From positions 1-12,131 of the forward strand of contig JAGCTA010000054.1 of assembly GCA_017963875.1 (NCBI GenBank): a stretch of DNA of 12,131 nucleotides, given 5' to 3'. Position numbers and translations under genes: made by a program. This DNA is from Victivallales bacterium (GTDB lineage Bacteria; Verrucomicrobiota; Lentisphaeria; Oligosphaerales; Oligosphaeraceae). Positions 1 through 6,491 of the stretch are shown here, one piece after another. The stretch's first letter is position 1, and every line of letters begins with the position of its first letter. The notes beneath the pieces were generated by a model, which worked only from the letters and a program-made list of their open reading frames with translations, did not search any database and was not told the origin of the DNA.

Positions 1-115
1 GGATTCCCATTCGGTAATTTTCGGGATTCCCATTCGGTAATTTTCGGGATTCCCATTCGGTAATTTTCGGGATTCCCATTCGGTAATTTTCGGGATTCCC
101 ATTCGGTAATTTTCG
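1..115. repeat. 23-bp tandem repeat, five identical copies, open to the left
   Basis: Identical units start at 1, 24, 47, 70 and 93. Each begins GGATTCCCATTCGG and ends TAATTTTCG. A sixth, degraded copy starts at 116 (GGATT, then TCCATGGAA) and merges into the end of the radical SAM gene. The array begins at the first base of the window, so its full length is unknown. There are no unique spacers, so it is not a CRISPR. Because 23 is not a multiple of 3, each copy shifts the reading frame. Read leftward (minus strand), the repeat has no stop codon in any frame; read rightward it meets TAA. Perfect identity suggests recent expansion or homogenisation, or an assembly effect at a contig end. Confidence 0.95.
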
Positions 116-130
116 GGATTTCCATGGAAT

Positions 131-1009
131 TCATATATTACCGAGGAAAACGTTTTTGAAACCTCGTTCTATACAGATTTCGCGAATATGGTATAGAGTT
201 TTCGCAGGTGTCGAGGGAATCCTGCATTTGTAAGCGGGATGATAGGCACTAAAATGCAAGGGGACCTCCATGTCAAGATGCGTCTGCACCCAGTCCAGCC
301 ATTGTTGGACAGAAAAATCGTCGTCGTTTTTCTCGGGGATGACAAGCGTCGTAATCTCAATATGCTTTCCCAAATTGTAAAGTCTCAGAATAGAATCAAG
401 AACAGGCTCCAGCGTTGCCTGGCACATTTCTGGATAGAAACCGTGGCAAAACCCTTTCATATCAATGTTAGCCGCATCTATCAAAGGATACAACTCCTGT
501 GAAGGCAACTCATTGATATATCCATTGCTGACAAGAACATTCTTCAACCCCGCGTCGTGAGACATCCGTGCGATATCATTGGCATATTCCGCAAATACCG
601 TCGGCTCATTGTATGTAAAGGAAATCGACGGGCAGCGGTTCATCAACGCCATTTGGACAATCTGTTCGGGGGCAATGAATTTGCATGAAGCGTCATTCCT
701 GTCATAGTCTCCTCTGGATAGCCAGTCGTTCTGGCAGAAAACGCATCCCAAGTTGCAGCCGAAAGTACCAAATGAAAAAGTCCTAGTCCCAGGCATGAAC
801 CGCGCCAACGGCTTCTTCTCTATCGGGTCGATGGCCGCTGAGACAGGATGGCCGTACGAAAGGCTCATCAGTTTTCCACCGACATTTCGCCTCACTGCAC
901 AGTATCCTGTTTTACCTTCGGAAATCACGCAATGCCTTGGACACAATTCGCATTGGACCTTTCCATCTGTGGATGCCGTCCACCACCTGGCCACCGTGTC
1001 TTTCTGCAT
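131..1009 (-). CDS. amrS: AmmeMemoRadiSam system radical SAM enzyme, C-terminal tail missing
   Basis: This is a radical SAM enzyme of the AmrS type (292 residues from the chosen start). The CX3CX2C cluster for the 4Fe-4S centre is at Cys85, Cys89 and Cys92 (FGCNLGCVFCQN). The N-terminus has the family's extra cysteine set, Cys20, Cys23, Cys27 and Cys37 (CELCPRHC then GYC). SFTYNEPT and the NIDMKGF stretch also fit the family. I chose the ATG at 1009 because GGGAGGGGG lies just upstream; a TTG at 1024 would put that ribosome site inside the gene. The start is 15 bases after the MEMO-AMMECR1 stop, so the two are surely co-transcribed. The substrate of this enzyme is not known. Family members usually run on past the VYxGN motif into a Cys-containing tail (NTxCPxCG). 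Here the frame stops right after FLGNI, beside the tandem repeat, so the protein may be truncated or frameshifted. Confidence 0.9.
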   Translation of the reverse strand: MQKDTVARWWTASTDGKVQCELCPRHCVISEGKTGYCAVRRNVGGKLMSLSYGHPVSAAIDPIEKKPLARFMPGTRTFSFGTFGCNLGCVFCQNDWLSRGDYDRNDASCKFIAPEQIVQMALMNRCPSISFTYNEPTVFAEYANDIARMSHDAGLKNVLVSNGYINELPSQELYPLIDAANIDMKGFCHGFYPEMCQATLEPVLDSILRLYNLGKHIEITTLVIPEKNDDDFSVQQWLDWVQTHLDMEVPLHFSAYHPAYKCRIPSTPAKTLYHIREICIERGFKNVFLGNI

Positions 1010-1024
1010 GACACCCCCTCCCAA

Positions 1025-2449
1025 TCAGGATTCTTCAAAAGCAACAACAGTAAAGACGGACAATTCCGTCTCTGGACTCTGCCATGCATTATACGGCAAC
1101 CCAGCCTTCTCTGCGCAAAGATAGCCCAAGAACTGTTCCTTGTCTGGCAGTTGCTCCCAAACCTGCGGAAGGAAAAGGCCACAACGACGCCCCTGCTTCG
1201 CGACTACGCCATGCTTTCCAGGGATGATTTCCTCCGCGCTCTTCACTCGTCTCATAGGCGATAGTATGGATATCTCAATGACGATATCCTTTAATTCGTC
1301 TGCCGTGACCTCAGGAAAACGCGGGTCCTGGAACGCCGCCGCTAACGCATATTCCACGACAGCCCTTTCAAGCGGCATCGACGCTTGTGTGGTTCCAATG
1401 CAACCGCGAAGGCGACCATTTTTGTGCAAAGTGACAAACACCGCAGCAGGCTGTTGGAGTTCAGCATCCGTAGAAATCGGTATCTCCACCCTCCTACACT
1501 CTGTGCCATGCAAAATCGTCGTTCTCGCCAAATTCAACAAATGTCGCTGAATCTCCTTCGAAACAGAGAATTCCTTCTTGTCATCCTCTGCGACAACGAA
1601 AACCATTGACGCATATCCGACAGTTCTATCGTCATCCCCTGACGCATCCCCTGAATTACCTCTTTTCATGACCTTCGCCACTGCCTTTCCATGCATTTGC
1701 GCCCACAGCATCGCCGTCGCAAGCCCCCCTGCCGAACAGATTGGCGTGACAACCCCCGAATGGCGTTCCCATTCGCCGTGGGAACGCCATGAACAAAGTC
1801 CCTCAATATCAAAAGACTCTGCATACGATACTGTCTTCTTGTCAAGTTGACGTGAACTCTCTTTTGTAGGATAATGGGACATATCGGTACTTGATAAAAC
1901 CAATACTTTTCTTTCCCCAGCCGTTTCCGCAATCAACTCCGCGAATCGCCGACAATGTTCAGGAGTCACTTCGCCAAACATGGCAGGCACAATTTTAGCC
2001 TCTGGTCGAATAATCTTCAGCCACGGCAACTGCACTTCCACCGTATGCTCCATGTCATGGACGCGATTGTTCATGACAATACGCTTGTCTGCCGCCAATA
2101 GTGCCTCGCACATCTCACGGTCAACCATGACATCGCCCAGCGGCGTGCGGAAGGCATCATAATCAGGAAGCACAGCGATGATGCCTGGCGCATGATCGCC
2201 AAAATCATGGCCAATGATGACTACTGTATCGAAATCCGCCCCCTGCAACGCCTTGAAAACTGGAGCCGCGATATCCGCTGAAAAGACATACCCCGCATGG
2301 GGAACCGCCGCCGACACAACCTTGACACCACCCTCAATCACTGGTGATGACGCCAATCGAGACTCCAGTTCATTTCGCAATTCATGCGAATCACCGCTGT
2401 AAAAAGAACCTGCAAAGCGAGATGGACGTATTTTGAGACTTGTTTTCAT
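1025..2449 (-). CDS. amrB: MEMO1-AMMECR1 fusion protein (AmmeMemoRadiSam system proteins B and A)
   Basis: This 474-residue protein joins two domains. Residues about 5-285 are a MEMO domain: RFAGSFY at 11-17, VPHAGY with His51, GHD with His81, EHTVEVQLPWL at 134-144, DMSHY with His192, and Cys238. These match in order the metal-site His, His, His and Cys of human MEMO1. Residues about 295-474 are an AMMECR1 domain with its hallmark LRGCIGT at 347-353, then FQDPRFP and IEISILSPM. The two are separate proteins in many organisms. The gene heads a leftward operon with amrS directly behind it. Its ATG at 2449 has AGGAG about 12 bases upstream. The biochemical role is unsettled; MEMO proteins are reported to bind metal and resemble ring-opening dioxygenases. 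The stretch between DIEGL and Cys238 is longer than I expect for the family and contains a perfect hairpin sequence at 1760-1790. Identity is very secure, function is not. Confidence 0.93.
   Translation of the reverse strand: MKTSLKIRPSRFAGSFYSGDSHELRNELESRLASSPVIEGGVKVVSAAVPHAGYVFSADIAAPVFKALQGADFDTVVIIGHDFGDHAPGIIAVLPDYDAFRTPLGDVMVDREMCEALLAADKRIVMNNRVHDMEHTVEVQLPWLKIIRPEAKIVPAMFGEVTPEHCRRFAELIAETAGERKVLVLSSTDMSHYPTKESSRQLDKKTVSYAESFDIEGLCSWRSHGEWERHSGVVTPICSAGGLATAMLWAQMHGKAVAKVMKRGNSGDASGDDDRTVGYASMVFVVAEDDKKEFSVSKEIQRHLLNLARTTILHGTECRRVEIPISTDAELQQPAAVFVTLHKNGRLRGCIGTTQASMPLERAVVEYALAAAFQDPRFPEVTADELKDIVIEISILSPMRRVKSAEEIIPGKHGVVAKQGRRCGLFLPQVWEQLPDKEQFLGYLCAEKAGLPYNAWQSPETELSVFTVVAFEES
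1760..1790. repeat. perfect 12-bp inverted repeat inside the MEMO domain
   Basis: The arm ATGGCGTTCCCA (1760-1771) and the arm TGGGAACGCCAT (1779-1790) are exact reverse complements around a 7-base loop TTCGCCG. On the coding strand the element encodes roughly HGEWERH plus flanking residues (about 220-230), between the DIEGL helix and the conserved cysteine. Its left part contains TTCCCATTCG, which also occurs in every unit of the 23-bp repeat at the window start. No T-run follows on either strand, so it is not a typical intrinsic terminator. Confidence 0.85.
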
Positions 2450-2642
2450 GGATTAAATTTTCTCCTGATGTTTTGGGACGCAAGACTCCTCCTGTCATCC
2501 CAAATTTCCTCTATCAATCGCTGACATATTGCATTTTACTATACATTTTTTTCAAAAAAAAACATTTTTTTCTTGTTTTTATATATCTAATAATTACTTT
2601 AATGTATCGAAAAATAGAAAAAGCACAAGCATAAAGGTGACA
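2450..2642. promoter_or_regulatory. divergent AT-rich promoter region between the MEMO operon and HPr
   Basis: This 193-base gap separates the leftward AmmeMemoRadiSam operon from rightward HPr, so it should hold both promoters. It contains phased A/T runs: T7 at 2546-2552, A9 at 2554-2562 and T7 at 2565-2571, which could bend DNA or fold as a weak hairpin. A TATAGT hexamer reads leftward at 2543-2538. A weak rightward pair is TTGTTT (2573) with TACTTT (2595). None of these is a strong consensus match, so exact promoters are not assigned. The ribosome sites are clear: AGGAG for the leftward gene and AAGGTG for HPr. Confidence 0.45.
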
Positions 2643-2915
2643 ATGTACAAGACAACAGCCACTATAGTCAATGCGTACGGCATCCACTGTCGTCCGTCTG
2701 GCGTCATATCCAAAGCCGTCGCAGGATACAAAGGAAAAATAGAGATTCAGGCATCGGACGGCACGACTGCCTCGCCAAACAGCGTCCTCTCCCTATTGAG
2801 CCTTGGGCTGACCTGCGGCGATACCGTTACCATCACTGTCGATGGACCAGACGAGCAGGCGATGGGCGACAAACTCGCGTCATTGTTTTCCATGCACTTT
2901 GATTTTGAGCGCTGA
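2643..2915 (+). CDS. ptsH: HPr-family phosphocarrier protein
   Basis: This 90-residue protein has the size and pattern of HPr, the small phosphocarrier of the phosphotransferase system. The phosphorylated histidine is His15 in NAYGIHCRPSGVI; the usual HARP is HCRP here, so Ala16 is Cys. A second conserved site, NSVLSLLSLG, places Ser47 where the regulatory serine (Ser46) of HPr is found in bacteria with HPr kinase. I chose the ATG at 2643 because AAGGTGAC sits six bases upstream and the HPr fold begins there; a longer open frame from 2529 adds only low-complexity AT-rich sequence. It lies 47 bases before the GH78-like gene and probably shares its transcript. No EI, EIIB or EIIC gene is in view, so it may act in regulation rather than sugar uptake. 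Confidence 0.88.
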   Translation: MYKTTATIVNAYGIHCRPSGVISKAVAGYKGKIEIQASDGTTASPNSVLSLLSLGLTCGDTVTITVDGPDEQAMGDKLASLFSMHFDFER

Positions 2916-2962
2916 CCTCCATTCAGCACATTCCACACAACCATTTCCAGCAGAAGGCGTCC

Positions 2963-5902
2963 ATGAAAAAAACACCACCTCCCAGCATTATCCTCGGTAG
3001 TTGGATATGGCATGAACAGAATTCAGCCGCCCAGTCCCATCATGTGCTATTCAGGCGGGATTTCGTTCTGGACAGCATTCCTGGCACTTGTGAATTGCAA
3101 CTGGCAGCCCGCTGCGTCTGCCAGATTTTCATCAACGGCCATTTTTTCGCCTTTGCCCCCCTGCCCCATCCGACGGCGCAGACCTACATCATCCGCCATG
3201 ACATCTCGCATCTCATGGAAATTGGAATCAACAGCATTGCAATCCACGCTTTCTGCAACAATTCCGCAACAACGTCACGGGCAAAACTCGCCCCCGCCTT
3301 ATGGATTCAACTCATCGGTGACGATGTCCCGATCATCTGGACCGACAACTCATGGTATGCGTGCACGCCTGACTGCTACGCCATGTCGGAACTCAACGCG
3401 TCGCCTGCGGAGGCAAACATTGAAATTCTCAACTACAACCAATTCCCCCGCCGTTGGCTGACCATCCCGCAATATCCCTTCCAAAACAATGCCAATAGAT
3501 TGGAAAAGGACGTCCAGTGGGAGTCCGTGAACCGCGTTACGCCAATCAAGGACATGAAGATTCTCATGGAGCCAAGCCCGTTCTCAACGCGCATCTTTGA
3601 ACCGCGTGTGGCAAAGGAAATCCTGTTCCGCGGCATTGTCATGCAGAAAAACGAAGTGCTCTGGATTTCATTTTCTGAAATTTACATGCAGAAGCGTCAG
3701 CCTGGGCTATATGCGGCTGAAGCATACGTAAAATGCTATGCAAAAGAAGTCCAGCCATTGTTCTGCTTCTCAAACACGCCGTTCAAAATGTTTGTCAATG
3801 ATGTCCTTGTCACCGAGCAGCATGTCCCCGCGACGCAGCACAGATACAGTTTTCCGCAGTTCCAGAACCCAGAGACGGTACGCATGGACAACACGCAGAC
3901 CGTCGTGGAGCCAACATTCCAGAAAGGCTGGAACAAAATCACCATTGTCAAATGGTGCGATGTGCCTCACGCGGGCATGACGATCATCTTCGGCGAACTG
4001 AACGCTGGTGACGTCAAGATCTGCCGTTCACCCGCAGACGACGCCATGCCTGGCTGGAATGTCGCAGGACCGCTCAAGACGCCGTTGCAACTTGTCTCCA
4101 AGAACTTCTCGCTTGAACAGTTGCCCAAGATAGGTTTCTTCAACAACCGTGACATCTATCGTGACGCAGCCGCATTCAGCCTTGCAAGCGAATACTATGG
4201 CGACCCAGATGAAACGGGGCCGTTTTCCTTCCCGATTGCACTTGCGGAAAACCAGACGTGCGTGCTTGACTTTGGGAAGACCATCTACGCCGTCCCCGAA
4301 ATCAAAATCAACTCCTGCAACCGCGATGACATTCTGGATGTCATCACAGGGGAACATCTCATGGGAGCGGAAATCATCGCTCTTGAGAATGGCACAAGGA
4401 GAAACATCTCCACCATCATCCTGCATGATTTGCCAGACGGCGCCCCGCCCGTCAACTGGGTACTCAACAATTGCAAAGGTTTCCGCTATATCATGCTTGT
4501 CGCAAGAAAGGCGCGCACTGTCATCGCCATCCAAAATGTTATTGCATTTGTATCGACATTTGAGGTCGATTCGCGCGGCACATTCGAGTGCTCTGACTCA
4601 AAACTCAATGCCATCTGGGACGCAGGCGTCCGCACATTGGATACAACCATGCAGGGACATTTCCTGGATTCGCCGACGAAGGACCAGACGCAGTGCCTCC
4701 CAGACACGATGATCCAAGCGTTTTCGTCATACGTGACTCACGATGGATACAACCTGTCAGCCACCGCCCTCGCGAACTTCGCCAGAACGCAGACCGAGAC
4801 AGGCGAAATCAACTCGTTGACACCATCGTCATTCTTCCAAGCAATCCCCGACTTCTCGCTCATCTGGCCTATTTGGCTTCAGAAGCATCTCATGACCACT
4901 GGAGACAAGCAGTTGCTGCAACAACTCCTGCCTGCGCTCAATTCCCTCATGGAATACTACAATTCACTTGCTATCGAGCCCAATGGACCGCTTCCTCAAT
5001 TGGACGATGTACTTGGAAACAATCCATTCCTGGATTTGGGGGAAATCGACCGACAGGGAATCTCAACGGGCCTGAATGCCATCTACTGCCGCGCCCTATT
5101 CTCCGCTGCATGGATTGCGGAATTCGCAAACGACCCCGACTTGCAGAACACCTACCGCCTGCGCGCAGCACGCATTGCGCAGCAAATCCACAACCTCAAC
5201 TGGGATCAATCACGGATGCTGTTCGTTGATTCGTATTCCAACTCCCAGCAGTCGCCTTTCTCATCATGGCAGTCAAATATCCTTGCCATCTACGGCGGCA
5301 TCGCCACCAAAGAAGACTTTAATCCTATCTGGAACCAGTTGTTCACAACAAACGAACCTTACGAGAACTTCTCACAAGGCGACTACAACAACCCGTTCTT
5401 CAAATACTTCATACTCGATGACGCATTTGCCAACGGTCTGTCACGCTGGGGAATCAATCTCATCCGCTACTACTGGGGAAAAATGATTGACGCTGGCGCA
5501 ACCACCTTGTGGGAACTCTTTGATCCAGACAATCCTGCGCTTGCCGAGCGAATCTGCTCACACTGCCAAGGCTATGCCGTCGCGCCAAATGCATTCCTCA
5601 TCTCCGAGGTCGCGGGCATTCGCATCGCGACGCCTGGCATGTCGGCGATTTTCTTCCAGCCGTGCCTTGACGGCTTCTCATGGTGCCGTGCGTCAATTCC
5701 GACTCCGCAGGGGAAAATCACCCTGTCATGGGAACTGGATGCCAATGACGTCCTTGAAATCACCATTCAGGCGAATTATCCTCTGGATGTCATCCCAGTC
5801 CTGTCCCCGCAATATGCATCCAAGGCGATTTTCCATGTATCGGACACGGTTTCCATACTTGCGGAAGAGTCGCCCGAAGCCTCGGCTATCAGCAATGAAT
5901 AA
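2963..5902 (+). CDS. GH78-type alpha-L-rhamnosidase-like glycoside hydrolase
   Basis: This 979-residue protein has the domain order of bacterial GH78 rhamnosidases. Beta-sandwich modules cover about residues 1-530, with FRRDF and FINGHF near the N-terminus. An alpha/alpha-barrel catalytic domain spans about 538-880, and a C-terminal beta-domain spans about 885-970 (PGMSAIFFQP, IPTPQGKITLSWEL). GATTLWE carries Glu851, the position of the general base in the family. The acid motif, usually DxxxRD..W.GD, appears as DSPTKDQTQCLPD at 569-581. Asp574 is kept, but Arg is Lys and the Trp and Gly are replaced by Cys and Pro. There is no signal peptide, so it should act in the cytoplasm on imported oligosaccharides. 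Rhamnose is the likely but unproven sugar. AGAAGG lies just upstream of the ATG. It probably belongs to the HPr transcript. Confidence 0.82.
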   Translation: MKKTPPPSIILGSWIWHEQNSAAQSHHVLFRRDFVLDSIPGTCELQLAARCVCQIFINGHFFAFAPLPHPTAQTYIIRHDISHLMEIGINSIAIHAFCNNSATTSRAKLAPALWIQLIGDDVPIIWTDNSWYACTPDCYAMSELNASPAEANIEILNYNQFPRRWLTIPQYPFQNNANRLEKDVQWESVNRVTPIKDMKILMEPSPFSTRIFEPRVAKEILFRGIVMQKNEVLWISFSEIYMQKRQPGLYAAEAYVKCYAKEVQPLFCFSNTPFKMFVNDVLVTEQHVPATQHRYSFPQFQNPETVRMDNTQTVVEPTFQKGWNKITIVKWCDVPHAGMTIIFGELNAGDVKICRSPADDAMPGWNVAGPLKTPLQLVSKNFSLEQLPKIGFFNNRDIYRDAAAFSLASEYYGDPDETGPFSFPIALAENQTCVLDFGKTIYAVPEIKINSCNRDDILDVITGEHLMGAEIIALENGTRRNISTIILHDLPDGAPPVNWVLNNCKGFRYIMLVARKARTVIAIQNVIAFVSTFEVDSRGTFECSDSKLNAIWDAGVRTLDTTMQGHFLDSPTKDQTQCLPDTMIQAFSSYVTHDGYNLSATALANFARTQTETGEINSLTPSSFFQAIPDFSLIWPIWLQKHLMTTGDKQLLQQLLPALNSLMEYYNSLAIEPNGPLPQLDDVLGNNPFLDLGEIDRQGISTGLNAIYCRALFSAAWIAEFANDPDLQNTYRLRAARIAQQIHNLNWDQSRMLFVDSYSNSQQSPFSSWQSNILAIYGGIATKEDFNPIWNQLFTTNEPYENFSQGDYNNPFFKYFILDDAFANGLSRWGINLIRYYWGKMIDAGATTLWELFDPDNPALAERICSHCQGYAVAPNAFLISEVAGIRIATPGMSAIFFQPCLDGFSWCRASIPTPQGKITLSWELDANDVLEITIQANYPLDVIPVLSPQYASKAIFHVSDTVSILAEESPEASAISNE

Positions 5903-5978
5903 ACAAAATTCGCCCCAATAGTTGAACTTCTTGAATTTGGCATTAAATTATTAACTTCATTGATTTTGCTAATAAAAC

Positions 5979-5998
5979 TCGCCCGTACCTGCGGGCGA
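5979..5998 (+). promoter_or_regulatory. leader hairpin upstream of rplU
   Basis: TCGCCCG (5979-5985) pairs perfectly with CGGGCGA (5992-5998) around the loop TACCTG. It sits 38 bases before the L21 start and is not followed by a T-run, so it is not an intrinsic terminator. Its place in the leader suggests autoregulation of the ribosomal protein operon, as seen for other ribosomal protein leaders; that role is inference. A weak promoter candidate upstream is TTGAAC (5922-5927), 16 bases, TAAATT (5944-5949), which would place the hairpin in the transcript. Confidence 0.55.
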
Positions 5999-6036
5999 TA
6001 GACGAAGCCATCTGGCATTTCAGGGAGTCAACAACC

Positions 6037-6354
6037 ATGTACGCAATCATCAAAACCAGCGGCAAGCAGTATAAAATCGAAGAAGGAACCGTGTTCTCCA
6101 TCGATCGCATTGCCCAGGCAGAAGGCGAAGAAGTCGTCCTGAATGACGCTGTTCTTCTGGTATCCGACAATGGCAACACCACCATCGGCACGCCAACTGT
6201 TGCAGGCGCGACAGTTACGCTTGAGGTCAAGGAACATTTCCGCGGCCCGAAACTCATCGCATTCAAAATGAAGCGCCGCAAACGCTCCAGAGTCAAGAAA
6301 GGCCATCGCCAGGAACTTACGAGCGTCGTCGTCAAATCCATCAATATTGCCTGA
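6037..6354 (+). CDS. rplU: 50S ribosomal protein L21
   Basis: This is ribosomal protein L21 (105 residues), a 23S rRNA-binding protein of the large subunit. It opens with the family signature MYAIIKTSGKQYKIEEG. The basic C-terminal block KMKRRKRSRVKKGHRQ near residues 78-93 and the ending TSVVVKSI are also typical. The length is normal. AGGGAG lies about 10 bases before the ATG. In most bacteria rpmA (L27) follows directly; here a strong terminator and then tyrS follow, so rplU appears to be a single-gene unit with its own leader hairpin. Confidence 0.97.
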   Translation: MYAIIKTSGKQYKIEEGTVFSIDRIAQAEGEEVVLNDAVLLVSDNGNTTIGTPTVAGATVTLEVKEHFRGPKLIAFKMKRRKRSRVKKGHRQELTSVVVKSINIA

Positions 6355-6405
6355 CGCATCATTGATGACGGCATGACGCCGCGGCATTTTTCGAATTTCT
6401 GAAGC

Positions 6406-6449
6406 AAACGCGGGAAACGAGGGCGTGGTCTCTTGGCTCCCGCGTTTTT
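6406..6449 (+). terminator. intrinsic terminator after rplU
   Basis: AAACGCGGGA (6406-6415) pairs perfectly with TCCCGCGTTT (6438-6447). The T-run continues to 6449 for five T in all. The 22-base middle part can form a small inner GAG/CTC stem. It ends the L21 transcript and separates it from tyrS. Confidence 0.85.
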
Positions 6450-6491
6450 CAATATTGCATCATTCGCTAAAACATAAAAAAGCAAATCACC

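Noticed and set aside
1..115. CRISPR array at the left edge
   Set aside because: Units of 23 bp follow each other directly without any spacers.
1010..1024. TTG start for amrS at 1024
   Set aside because: It would bury the GGGAGGGGG ribosome site inside the gene; the ATG at 1009 has that site at a suitable distance.
2529..2642. N-terminal extension of HPr from the ATG at 2529
   Set aside because: It adds 38 low-complexity residues from the AT-rich promoter region; the HPr fold and a good ribosome site both point to 2643.
4028..4712. Long frames on both strands inside the glycosidase gene
   Set aside because: Their translations show no family pattern and overlap a continuous, well-supported 979-residue protein.
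6355..6491. T-box or other riboswitch before tyrS
   Set aside because: The gap is filled by the rplU terminator, and no specifier loop, T-box consensus or antiterminator was visible.
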